DNA from: Leuconostoc rapi
GTDB lineage: Bacteria; Bacillota; Bacilli; Lactobacillales; Lactobacillaceae
NCBI RefSeq assembly: GCF_016908715.1
Contig: NZ_JAFBEK010000001.1
Location: forward strand, 62,001 to 126,000
DNA: 64,000 nucleotides
Direction of reading: 5' to 3'
Every line of letters begins with the position of its first letter. Position 1 is the stretch's first letter. Both the position numbers and the translations under genes were made by a program. The notes under the pieces were generated by a model, which did not search any database, was not told the origin of the DNA, and was given only the letters and a program-made list of their open reading frames with translations. Positions 37,667 through 46,542 of this stretch are shown here, one piece after another.

Positions 37667-38337
37667 CTTATTCGATTGTTTGTTTTCCAAATAACCCCAT
37701 GCAAATCAATCCAGGATTAACCATGATTTCAATTGCTAATCATGAATTATATTGGCAATTAAGTAGGGGATTAAAAGAGACCAATGAAGATGTCACATTA
37801 GGTTTGGATGGTCATATTGTTGATGTGAATAAGGCTGTCATGTTTATTGGCGACATCACCACGCAACTTGATGTGAATAAATTGTATCAAAAAAGTATTG
37901 TCACTACGGTGAAAAAATATGCAGATGATCAGGCATTGGCGCAATTTTATAGGATCAATTCCGAGCTCAACCAACTACTAGAAAATATGATATTAGAAAA
38001 TAATTTACCTTTTTATTTTCAAACAGAATTTAATATTGTTGATCTGATAAATGAGAAGAAAATTAAGATAGAAACGCTGACAAATAGCTCTGGATTTGGT
38101 AAAATAGAGGATGTAGTTAACGTTGCTGGTGAGTTTTCAGAGCAACGTTTAATCGTTTTTACTAACATCTATTTATTGTTATCGGTTGATCAGATTGACT
38201 ATCTGAATGATCTAGCAAAAGCAATGGATTTATGTTTGATTTCTCTTAATTTGACACAAAGCCCTGTTATGACTAATCAGGGTTCGTCTTCAGAAATTTT
38301 CATTGATGAAGATTTCGTTCAATTTGGCACTGACTAG
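37663..38337 (+). CDS. csn2: CRISPR-associated protein Csn2 (type II-A)
   Basis: Ring-shaped tetrameric double-stranded DNA-end binding protein required for spacer acquisition in type II-A. Recognised by position and by 'YWQLSRGLKE', 'IGDITTQLDVNKLYQ', 'NLPFYFQTEFNIVDL' and 'RLIVFTNIYLLLSVDQID'. 224 residues, the size of the canonical short Csn2. ATG overlaps the cas2 stop. The stop lies only 20 bases before the first CRISPR repeat, so the array's leader must sit largely inside this coding sequence. Confidence 0.93.
   Translation: MTYSIVCFPNNPMQINPGLTMISIANHELYWQLSRGLKETNEDVTLGLDGHIVDVNKAVMFIGDITTQLDVNKLYQKSIVTTVKKYADDQALAQFYRINSELNQLLENMILENNLPFYFQTEFNIVDLINEKKIKIETLTNSSGFGKIEDVVNVAGEFSEQRLIVFTNIYLLLSVDQIDYLNDLAKAMDLCLISLNLTQSPVMTNQGSSSEIFIDEDFVQFGTD
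38251..38277 (+). promoter_or_regulatory. Candidate array promoter inside the end of csn2
   Basis: TTGACA at 38251-38256, then 15 bases, ACTAAT at 38272-38277. This would give a leader RNA of about 75 nt before the first repeat. The -35 is perfect and the -10 is weak. It is the only promoter-like element I find near the array start. Confidence 0.4.
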
Positions 38338-38357
38338 CCAATGCGAACAGGCGGTCT

Positions 38358-41099
38358 GCTTTAGATGTGTGTCAGATCAATGAGGTTCAAACCAAACTCT
38401 GAACATCTCCATGACGAACTCAAGCTTTAGATGTGTGTCAGATCAATGAGGTTCAAACCTAGGTCGTCTGTATCATCAACAATGTTTTGGCTTTAGATGT
38501 GTGTCAGATCAATGAGGTTCAAACCATCTACACGCACACTGATAAGGCTCATCTCGCTTTAGATGTGTGTCAGATCAATGAGGTTCAAACCTATCAACTT
38601 TTGAAATCTGCCACCAGAAACGCTTTAGATGTGTGTCAGATCAATGAGGTTCAAACCCACAACAATGACTTTGCCCGCATTAAAGCAGCTTTAGATGTGT
38701 GTCAGATCAATGAGGTTCAAACCATAGACTAGCGGATAAAACACTTTTGCGCAGCTTTAGATGTGTGTCAGATCAATGAGGTTCAAACCTTTTAAAACGG
38801 ATATTGAAGCCTATATCAAGCTTTAGATGTGTGTCAGATCAATGAGGTTCAAACCTATTTTTTGTAATAACTTTAATATAGTTGGGCTTTAGATGTGTGT
38901 CAGATCAATGAGGTTCAAACCGATTCGGTTTGTTAAGGAATTGGACAAGTTGCTTTAGATGTGTGTCAGATCAATGAGGTTCAAACCGCTTGCATTATTC
39001 GGAGATGGTACAGTTGGGCTTTAGATGTGTGTCAGATCAATGAGGTTCAAACCGGATTAACTAAATTAAGCACGTTGGATCCAGCTTTAGATGTGTGTCA
39101 GATCAATGAGGTTCAAACCACTGGTGTTCAGATTGGTATTACTAATGGTGCTTTAGATGTGTGTCAGATCAATGAGGTTCAAACCAACATATCGAGCGTT
39201 GACACCTTTGTTAAAGCTTTAGATGTGTGTCAGATCAATGAGGTTCAAACCTAAGTCGTTGGCTAGTTACAAAAAAGATGAGCTTTAGATGTGTGTCAGA
39301 TCAATGAGGTTCAAACCCACATCACTGTGAGCAGACCCCGTCTCATTGCTTTAGATGTGTGTCAGATCAATGAGGTTCAAACCGGAATTGAGTACCTACT
39401 ATTGTTGAACTCTGCTTTAGATGTGTGTCAGATCAATGAGGTTCAAACCAACACCGCTACGATTGTAGGCATAGACGATGCTTTAGATGTGTGTCAGATC
39501 AATGAGGTTCAAACCTGCTTCAGGCACGAAATTGACGACATAAGCGCTTTAGATGTGTGTCAGATCAATGAGGTTCAAACCATAGCAAAAAATTTGTCAA
39601 TGTGTATACGAGCTTTAGATGTGTGTCAGATCAATGAGGTTCAAACCCGATCAGCGTTCTGTCCTGGAGCAAACTAAGCTTTAGATGTGTGTCAGATCAA
39701 TGAGGTTCAAACCAATCCACTTATTGTAAGCATATCCAAACATGCTTTAGATGTGTGTCAGATCAATGAGGTTCAAACCACTAATGATTTTGAAGCGTCA
39801 TGAACCAATGCTTTAGATGTGTGTCAGATCAATGAGGTTCAAACCAGTTTTGATGGTGCAATAGTAACTGCAAAGGCTTTAGATGTGTGTCAGATCAATG
39901 AGGTTCAAACCAAATATTTCTCCGTCTGTTGCTTGGTATGAGCTTTAGATGTGTGTCAGATCAATGAGGTTCAAACCTTTCGTATCACATATGATAAGCC
40001 TGCTCTTGCTTTAGATGTGTGTCAGATCAATGAGGTTCAAACCCCAATCAATAAACCAGTAAGCCGCCGTTATGCTTTAGATGTGTGTCAGATCAATGAG
40101 GTTCAAACCCATACATATCCATCATTGGGCCATCAATCAGCTTTAGATGTGTGTCAGATCAATGAGGTTCAAACCGGTCTAATGCTTTGAGAGGTGGTAA
40201 GTGATGCTTTAGATGTGTGTCAGATCAATGAGGTTCAAACCTTAGGCCCTGAACGAGCCGTTGAGCGTAATGCTTTAGATGTGTGTCAGATCAATGAGGT
40301 TCAAACCTGAGTGATTTAAATATTGCAACAACTAACGGCTTTAGATGTGTGTCAGATCAATGAGGTTCAAACCCTAGCAGCAGGCAGTGATGATTGATCA
40401 TATGCTTTAGATGTGTGTCAGATCAATGAGGTTCAAACCCCTCAAATCAATAACGTTGTTGCCATATTGGCTTTAGATGTGTGTCAGATCAATGAGGTTC
40501 AAACCTTATGAACAAGAAGGGTTTAATACAGCTATGCTTTAGATGTGTGTCAGATCAATGAGGTTCAAACCCCTGTAGCCTTTTGGAGCTTAATAAATGA
40601 GGCTTTAGATGTGTGTCAGATCAATGAGGTTCAAACCAAAATTAACTATCACGCCTACAACATCTCTGCTTTAGATGTGTGTCAGATCAATGAGGTTCAA
40701 ACCGAAAACGTATACAATTTGATTAATGGTGCAGCTTTAGATGTGTGTCAGATCAATGAGGTTCAAACCCTGTGCTTTTTTGCTTTCGTGAAAATCTTGG
40801 CTTTAGATGTGTGTCAGATCAATGAGGTTCAAACCGGCTTCACGCCTGATATTCTCGCGTTCTACGCTTTAGATGTGTGTCAGATCAATGAGGTTCAAAC
40901 CAGTATTTATACGTTTTAGTATTTAAAATGGGCTTTAGATGTGTGTCAGATCAATGAGGTTCAAACCCAGTCATTGGATATTTAAGGAGAATAACATGCT
41001 TTAGATGTGTGTCAGATCAATGAGGTTCAAACCTGCTTTAATTTATCAAGAGTGGCTATCCAGGCTTTAGATGTGTGTCAGATCAATGAGGTTCAAACT
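38358..41099 (+). CRISPR. Type II-A CRISPR array: 42 repeats, 41 spacers
   Basis: The 36-bp repeat begins GCTTTAGATG and ends GGTTCAAACC. Repeats start at 38358 and recur every 66 bp, giving 41 spacers of exactly 30 bp. By eye all repeats are identical except the last (41064-41099), whose final C is T, marking the distal end. Orientation agrees with the tracrRNA: the 5' part of the repeat pairs with the tracrRNA lower stem and would follow each spacer in the crRNA. Repeat positions 18-21 are GATC. All 41 spacers differ. Some end like the start of a gene (the one at 40968-40997 holds AAGGAGAATAACAT), as expected of phage or plasmid origin, but I cannot match them to sources. Confidence 0.99.
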
Positions 41100-41126
41100 C
41101 CAGATTTTAATTAGTCTGGTTTTTTT
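41100..41126 (+). terminator. Terminator at the end of the CRISPR array
   Basis: CCAGA (41100-41104) / TCTGG (41115-41119) followed by seven T, starting at the base after the last repeat. Confidence 0.8.
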
Positions 41127-41146
41127 GTGGTTTCATTAGCATTTTT

Positions 41147-41183
41147 AATGTATATCATTAATTACTATATTAATGTGTATCAT
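41147..41183 (+). repeat. 12-bp direct repeat upstream of the MORN-oatA operon
   Basis: AATGTATATCAT (41147-41158) and AATGTGTATCAT (41172-41183), one difference, spaced 25 bp start to start. Possibly paired binding sites for a regulator. Confidence 0.45.
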
Positions 41184-41224
41184 GTGATTGCTAATATGGC
41201 AATATTTAAAAATTAGGAATATGA

Positions 41225-41241
41225 TATTCTTATAGAGAATA
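41225..41241 (+). promoter_or_regulatory. Palindrome over the probable -10 of the MORN-oatA operon
   Basis: TATTCT (41225-41230), TATAG, AGAATA (41236-41241). The centre includes a TATAGA that can act as a -10. AGAAGGA and the ATG at 41259 follow. Confidence 0.4.
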
Positions 41242-41258
41242 GAAGGATGAAATGTTTT

Positions 41259-41642
41259 ATGGAAAAAATCAATAGTAGAATGGTCTTTGAAATTATAACG
41301 ATTATCGGTATTCTAATTTTTGCCGTCATCAGTTTAATACCATCAGTGGTGAAACATAAGAGTGTGCAATTAGATCACGGACGCATGACTTATAGTGGGG
41401 CGATGGTGAACCATAAATTTAATGGTCACGGGACGTTGCAAGTTCAAAAAAAAGGGACCTATATCGGTAATTTTGCGAACGGCCGTTTTGCTGGTTCCGG
41501 TGAATTTATTGCACTGAATGGTTGGCGCTTGCAAGGTGATTTCAGTCAGAGCAAACTGAATGGCGTGGTCAAGTTGCATGTTGGCAATAAGACTTACGCG
41601 AAAAAAATGACGGAAGATGGTAAGTTGGAAAATGCGAATTAA
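41259..41642 (+). CDS. Membrane-anchored MORN-repeat protein
   Basis: 127 residues from ATG 41259 (AAGGA 11 bases upstream; an ATG at 41247 touches the AAGG and is unlikely). Residues about 8-31 are a membrane segment. The outside part has three MORN-like repeats: 'GRMTYSGAMVNHKFNGHGTL', 'GTYIGNFANGRFAGSGEF' and 'GWRLQGDFSQSKLNG'. MORN repeats often scaffold membrane complexes. The gene overlaps the O-acetyltransferase gene by 11 bases, so an accessory role in cell-wall or polymer acetylation is inferred. Confidence 0.75.
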   Translation: MEKINSRMVFEIITIIGILIFAVISLIPSVVKHKSVQLDHGRMTYSGAMVNHKFNGHGTLQVQKKGTYIGNFANGRFAGSGEFIALNGWRLQGDFSQSKLNGVVKLHVGNKTYAKKMTEDGKLENAN

Positions 41643-43473
41643 ATGGTTTAGTTTAGTACGAATAACGGGGCTTGTGTTGGTATTAACATATCATTTTTTT
41701 CAGACTCAATTTACTGGTGGCTTTATTGGCGTGGACGTTTTCTTTACCTTCTCTGGGTTCTTGATTACGGCATTGATGGTTGATGAATTTGCGCGTTCGA
41801 ATAATTTTAAATTAATGGCTTTTTACGGTCGCCGGTTTTACCGAATCGTGCCACCGTTATTTATTATGGTACTAGTTGTTTTACCACTAACTTATCTGAT
41901 TAACCACGATTTCGTGACCAACATCGGTAAGCAGGTCGCAGCGGCCCTTGGCTTTACCACCAATTATTTTGAAATTGCAACGGGTGGCAGTTATGAAAAT
42001 AAATTCATTCCGCATTTATTCGTTCATACTTGGTCATTGGCGATTGAAATGCACTTTTATATTTTATGGGGCTTGATTGCGTGGTTAGTGGCTAAAATAA
42101 GTCAATGGTTGGCGAGTGGCCCTCGCGCCTTAACGCATTTTCGTTGGGGATTGGGTATTTTAACGACCGTCTACGCAGTCGAGAGCTTTGGGATGATGTT
42201 CTTGGGAGCAGGCGGTCTGAAGGATTTTTCGCCGGTTTACTTTTCGAGTTTGACTCACTGTTTTCCATTCTTCGTCGGTGGTCTTATCGGTGTTTTGAGT
42301 GGCATTAAGGTGCAAGGGCCAATGTATCGATGGACCACGGCGCACAGTAATCCGATTATTGTGGGCCTAGGAATGATGATTAGCTTCATACTACTCGTTA
42401 CTATGGGCTATCGCATGAAGTTCGATGCGCTGCAAACGTATCAAGGCGGCCTACTATTCGCAACCGTGCTGGCAGGAGTCATGATTTACTGTGCTCGGTT
42501 GTTGCATGACCAGACGCCTAATATAAATGAGCCGCGGTGGATTACTTTTTTGGCGGATGTGAGTTATAGCGTGTACCTTTATCATTGGCCGCTATACGTC
42601 ATTTTTTCACACATAATGGTCAACTGGTTAGCAGTGCTAGTCACGACAGTACTATCAATTGTATTGTCCGCTTTATCGTATTATGTATTGGAACCAATTA
42701 TTGCTGGCAAGCAGGCCAATGTTTTTGGGCACACATTGACGTGGCGACAATTACAGTTACCGGTTGTTGGTGTAGGGCTATTGCTAGCTGTCAATACAGT
42801 GATTGTGGTCAAGAACGCGCCACAACTCTCAACGCTTGAACAAAAATTATGGGTGAGTGGCATTTATCAAGATATTGATAAGATTAAAACAACTCATGAT
42901 GCTGTATTAGCGAGCGTAGCACCAAATAAAAAACAAGGGGCTGGTAAGGTGAACCAAACAAAAACACCGGGCGTATCAATTATTGGAGATAGTGTGACCT
43001 TGGGAACGCGTAGTTACTTGGGGGATCATGTGCCTAATAGTAACATTGACGCCGAAGGAGATCGAACTATGGACCTTGCCTACAAGGTCATGATGAGTCA
43101 GCAACGGAGTCACACGTTACGACAGTACGTTGTGATTTGTATCGGAACAAATGCGTTGGATGATTATGAAAAACAAACGATGAAGCTCATTCACGATTTG
43201 GCGCCTGGTCATAAATTAATTTTGATGACACCGTATAATGCTCAAGCTGATGCGGATTGGAATTCATCTAAATTGGCTGTTTTGGAACGAGGCCTGCCGG
43301 CCAAGTATAAGTTCATTACGGTCGCTGATTGGGGAAAGATTGCCGCCCAACATCCTGAAATATTTAATGGCACTGATGGGGTGCACTTTGGTGGGATCCC
43401 AGCCGGTGATGTTTTATATGCTAAGGTGATCAATCAGGCACTGCAAGCGGCTAAGAAGACGCCTGTTAAGTAA
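41632..43473 (+). CDS. oatA: OatA-like acyltransferase with SGNH domain
   Basis: N-terminal acyltransferase-3 domain with about 10-11 membrane segments ('RIKWFSLVRITGLVLVLTYHFFQ' start region, 'GFIGVDVFFTFSGFLIT', 'RRFYRIVPPL', 'HTWSLAIEMHFYILW', 'DVSYSVYLYHWPLYV'). The C-terminal SGNH hydrolase domain carries 'SIIGDSVTLGTRSYLG' (nucleophile Ser) and 'DGVHFGG' (Asp-x-x-His). This is the layout of peptidoglycan O-acetyltransferases, which give lysozyme resistance; acetylation of another glycan is possible. I start at ATG 41632, matching the family N-terminus. The codons look richer in G/C than the flanking genes, suggesting acquisition from another lactobacillus. 613 residues. Confidence 0.87.
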   Translation: MRIKWFSLVRITGLVLVLTYHFFQTQFTGGFIGVDVFFTFSGFLITALMVDEFARSNNFKLMAFYGRRFYRIVPPLFIMVLVVLPLTYLINHDFVTNIGKQVAAALGFTTNYFEIATGGSYENKFIPHLFVHTWSLAIEMHFYILWGLIAWLVAKISQWLASGPRALTHFRWGLGILTTVYAVESFGMMFLGAGGLKDFSPVYFSSLTHCFPFFVGGLIGVLSGIKVQGPMYRWTTAHSNPIIVGLGMMISFILLVTMGYRMKFDALQTYQGGLLFATVLAGVMIYCARLLHDQTPNINEPRWITFLADVSYSVYLYHWPLYVIFSHIMVNWLAVLVTTVLSIVLSALSYYVLEPIIAGKQANVFGHTLTWRQLQLPVVGVGLLLAVNTVIVVKNAPQLSTLEQKLWVSGIYQDIDKIKTTHDAVLASVAPNKKQGAGKVNQTKTPGVSIIGDSVTLGTRSYLGDHVPNSNIDAEGDRTMDLAYKVMMSQQRSHTLRQYVVICIGTNALDDYEKQTMKLIHDLAPGHKLILMTPYNAQADADWNSSKLAVLERGLPAKYKFITVADWGKIAAQHPEIFNGTDGVHFGGIPAGDVLYAKVINQALQAAKKTPVK

Positions 43474-43654
43474 GCATAGTTGGCATATTGGTATCATTGG
43501 TATTGTCGTGTGCATCCATGCCAATATTTAATGATTAGCACAGGGCGTAAGATAAGTGTTTTTAACCTAACCTTATTATCGTTTCAAAAAGTTTAGTTAG
43601 CTGAGTCAACAAGTTTCAGTGATTAATAATGTATTTATGAATATCAATCATATT

Positions 43655-43676
43655 AAAACGCTTAGGCGTTTTTTTG
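43655..43676 (+). terminator. Terminator upstream of the glucan-binding amidase gene
   Basis: AAAACGC (43655-43661), loop TTAG, GCGTTTT (43666-43672), then T run. It ends the MORN-oatA transcript. Confidence 0.75.
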
Positions 43677-43720
43677 TATCATATTTGTCATAAAAATTAA
43701 GTTTAAGCGAATAACAATTA

Positions 43721-43729
43721 TGGTATGAT
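43721..43729 (+). promoter_or_regulatory. Extended -10 promoter of the glucan-binding amidase gene
   Basis: TGG-TATGAT, hexamer 43724-43729; AAAGGGAG then lies 11-12 bases before GTG 43789. Confidence 0.5.
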
Positions 43730-43788
43730 ATATATTGTTGTAAAAAATCACGTTAAATGTGAAATGGAGAAAGGGAGATTTTCCTGTT

Positions 43789-46356
43789 GTGGTAAATAAG
43801 AAATTGCATGTTAAAGAATTACTCGTTTCAACAATAATCATTGGAGGTGTTTTAGGCACGCTATCTACGGCTAGCGCTGATGAAAGTACAGCGCATGTTG
43901 CGACACAGACGTCAAGCAAAGTGGCCTCGGTTCCTAGCTCGAATGCGGTATCACAGGCACCAAGTACTAAGGACTCAAGCTCATCATCAGTGACATCGCA
44001 GTCTTCTGTTCCCGCTGCTACTTCGTCTCAGAGCACTAGTACTAACGTAACGCCGTCAACACGCGCCGTTCAAATACCTCAGGCTAAATTTGAAAACGGT
44101 TCTGTGGTTGCCTTGACGGTTGTGGCTAAAACATCAAACGGTACACAATTAAATGGTTATGACAACCAATCGGGTGTTGTGACGAAGGTTATTGCACCAA
44201 AAAATGCTAATGAAAAGTACGCCTATGACATTAAGTTGGACAACGGCGTTGTTGTGACTAATGTCTTAGAAGCAGGTGTTGTTTCGTTTGTTAAAACAAG
44301 CGCGTTTGCAATTAATAATCGCGTTGAGATTAAAAAAGATGCCACGCATGATGGTGATGCTAAAAATATTAGCGCGTATCGTGGTGTTGGTGGCACGATT
44401 ACTAAAGTTACACGGTTTCACAAGTTATCATCAAATTTTTATTATCAGGTCACTTTAGATAATGGCGTTGTGATAGCTAAAGTCTTAGAGCAAGACTTAC
44501 AACGGTATACAAACAAACCAGTCCATAAAGATGGTTGGTCGAATGAGAATGGTATTACTAAGTACTATATTAACGGCGCGGCTGTTGTTGGTGAAAAGCA
44601 AATTAATGGTCATTGGTATCATTTTGATAGAAATGGTGCACAATCAAAAGGCCTGACGAAACTGACACATAAAACAGTATTTTATGATGTTAAGTCTGGT
44701 CAAATGAAGTATGGCTATGTTTGGTCAAATGGATCAGTGATGTTTTTTGATACATCTGACGGCCACGCGTTAACTGGTGTGAGACACTATAGCGGTGGTG
44801 TGGAAGTTTATGGTTCTGATTTCAAGCAAATCCGTAATAATTATGCGACAGTAGGTAGCTCAAGATATTATTTGACTGGTAATGGTGACGCTTTTAAGGG
44901 CTCACGAAAAGTCAGTGGTCAGTTAGAATTTTTCGGTGTTAACTATGTACAAGTGCGTAATAATTATTCGTGGGTCAATGGTGCATTAATGTTCTTTGAT
45001 GCGAACGGACATGCGATGACTGGCGTCCGGCATTATGGCACAAATATGGAATATTATGACGCTAATCATAAACAAATTCGTAATAAGTATATCCGTACAG
45101 GGAACACGTACTATTACATGAAAGCTAACGGTGATGCATTCAAAGGGTTACGTCAATATAGTAAGACAGGCTTTGAGTATTACGGTGCTGATTTTAAACA
45201 AGTACGGCATAACTATGCTACGACCAATGGTACAACCTATTATTTCAATGATGAAGGCGATGCCATTAAGGGCATACGAAAAGTCAATGGCAAGATCGAA
45301 TATTATGATAACAATTACAAACAAGTGCGCAATAATTATGCATGGCTAAATGGGTCACTCATGTTCTTTGACGCGAATGGTCATGCGATGGCTGGGGTAC
45401 GTTATTATGGTTCAAACATGGAGTACTATGACGCTAATTATAAGCAAATTAGAAGTCGCTACGTTCGTACGGGTAATACGTATTATTATCTGAAAGCTAA
45501 CGGGGATGCCTATAAAGGATTACGTCAATACAGTTCGACAGGTTTTGAGTATTATGGCGCTGATTTCAAGCAAGTACGTAATCAGTCGGTAACACTTGGT
45601 GATAGCATTTATCATTTCAACAAGGATGGCGATGCCGATTCAATCAAGCCCAAAAATCCTGCAGCTGCTAAATATGCCAAGAATGCGAGTGTCTATCTGA
45701 CCAACAATGCAGATCAATCAGTGAATGGCAACCATAATTTGAAAAAATACGCTGGGCAAAATGTTAAAATCATTGATGAAACTGCTGTTCAAAAAGGACA
45801 GTCAAATTGGAAATATACGATCAAACTCAGTAACGGTACAGTAATCAAAGATGTACTAGAACAAGACTTACAAGTAAACAAAGTTAACTTTAAGGTGGAT
45901 ACCAATAAATTAATTGATTGGTTTGAAAGCCGTAAGGGAAAAATAACATACTCGATGTATGGCTCTCGTAATGGTACAGATGGTACAGCTGACTGCTCTG
46001 GTTCTGTTGTACAAGCGATTCGTGATGCTGGTGGAACACCTTACACATGGCTTTACAATACTGAGGCCATTCATGACTATTTGAAAGACAATGTTTATAA
46101 ACTAATTGCCAACAATGATCGCAATGGCTGGATGTCAAAGCGTGGTGATATTGTTGTCTGGGGTCAACAAGGACATAGTGACGGTGCTGCTGGTCATATT
46201 GGTATCATCACGAATAATGCAGATAATCCACTATTTATTTCAACATGCTATATTACACAAGGACAAAAGGGTACTGCTGTGCAAGAAGTACAATACAATC
46301 AGTATGCTGCTAAAAACGGATATCCTTATTACTACGTTTACCGTTTAGCACAATAA
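43789..46356 (+). CDS. Secreted glucan-binding-repeat peptidoglycan amidohydrolase
   Basis: 855 residues from GTG 43789, chosen because it follows AAAGGGAG and puts a standard signal peptide (KK, hydrophobic core, 'STASA' cleavage) at the N-terminus. Then: a Ser/Thr-rich linker; two SH3-like modules each ending in a 'LDNGVVxxxVLE' signature; a long run of aromatic-rich glucan-binding repeats ('YYMKANGDAFKGLRQYS', 'FFDANGHAMTGVRHYG'), as in dextransucrases; a third SH3-like module; and a C-terminal amidase_5/NlpC-like domain with catalytic Cys in 'GTADCSGSVVQAIRDAG' and His in 'GAAGHIGIIT'. It probably trims peptidoglycan while bound to cell-surface glucan. No sorting signal. Confidence 0.85.
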   Translation: MVNKKLHVKELLVSTIIIGGVLGTLSTASADESTAHVATQTSSKVASVPSSNAVSQAPSTKDSSSSSVTSQSSVPAATSSQSTSTNVTPSTRAVQIPQAKFENGSVVALTVVAKTSNGTQLNGYDNQSGVVTKVIAPKNANEKYAYDIKLDNGVVVTNVLEAGVVSFVKTSAFAINNRVEIKKDATHDGDAKNISAYRGVGGTITKVTRFHKLSSNFYYQVTLDNGVVIAKVLEQDLQRYTNKPVHKDGWSNENGITKYYINGAAVVGEKQINGHWYHFDRNGAQSKGLTKLTHKTVFYDVKSGQMKYGYVWSNGSVMFFDTSDGHALTGVRHYSGGVEVYGSDFKQIRNNYATVGSSRYYLTGNGDAFKGSRKVSGQLEFFGVNYVQVRNNYSWVNGALMFFDANGHAMTGVRHYGTNMEYYDANHKQIRNKYIRTGNTYYYMKANGDAFKGLRQYSKTGFEYYGADFKQVRHNYATTNGTTYYFNDEGDAIKGIRKVNGKIEYYDNNYKQVRNNYAWLNGSLMFFDANGHAMAGVRYYGSNMEYYDANYKQIRSRYVRTGNTYYYLKANGDAYKGLRQYSSTGFEYYGADFKQVRNQSVTLGDSIYHFNKDGDADSIKPKNPAAAKYAKNASVYLTNNADQSVNGNHNLKKYAGQNVKIIDETAVQKGQSNWKYTIKLSNGTVIKDVLEQDLQVNKVNFKVDTNKLIDWFESRKGKITYSMYGSRNGTDGTADCSGSVVQAIRDAGGTPYTWLYNTEAIHDYLKDNVYKLIANNDRNGWMSKRGDIVVWGQQGHSDGAAGHIGIITNNADNPLFISTCYITQGQKGTAVQEVQYNQYAAKNGYPYYYVYRLAQ

Positions 46357-46374
46357 TAAAATAGCGTCAATTTT

Positions 46375-46415
46375 AAAAGCGTCCTAAGTTGAGAAAGCTA
46401 ACTTATGGCGCTTTT
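46375..46415 (+). terminator. Terminator after the glucan-binding amidase gene
   Basis: Imperfect 16-bp stem AAAAGCGTCCTAAGTT / AACTTATGGCGCTTTT with two mismatches. Confidence 0.65.
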
Positions 46416-46480
46416 CTACCTAGAAATTTGAAATCCTGATACAAATAGATGAATTACTTTTAACAAATAAGATAAAATTG

Positions 46481-46509
46481 TTGTGATTTACCGGTATTTA
46501 AGATAAAAT
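46481..46509 (+). promoter_or_regulatory. Promoter of tig
   Basis: TTGTGA (46481-46486), 17-base spacer, TAAAAT (46504-46509). The 11-mer AAGATAAAATT occurs here and 31 bp upstream. GGAGG precedes the ATG at 46543. Confidence 0.6.
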
Positions 46510-46542
46510 TAAAAGGTATTTAAAACATTTGGAGGACTTACA

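Larger units (their letters stand above)
43474..43788. other. Intergenic region between oatA and the glucan-binding amidase gene
   Basis: 315 bases. It contains a terminator at 43655-43676 and an extended -10 promoter at 43721-43729. I see no gene in 43474-43650. Confidence 0.6.

Noticed and set aside
38487-40919. Several open frames of 79-128 residues made of a repeated 'ALDVCQINEVQT' unit
   Set aside because: They are translations of the CRISPR repeats; the 66-bp period is a multiple of three, so frames stay open. No ribosome binding sites, and the frames begin inside repeats or spacers.
38394-41063. Idea that spacers avoid GATC because the invaders evolved without the site
   Set aside because: Three of 41 spacers contain GATC (those starting at 39054, 39648 and 40374), close to the roughly four expected by chance, so there is no visible depletion.
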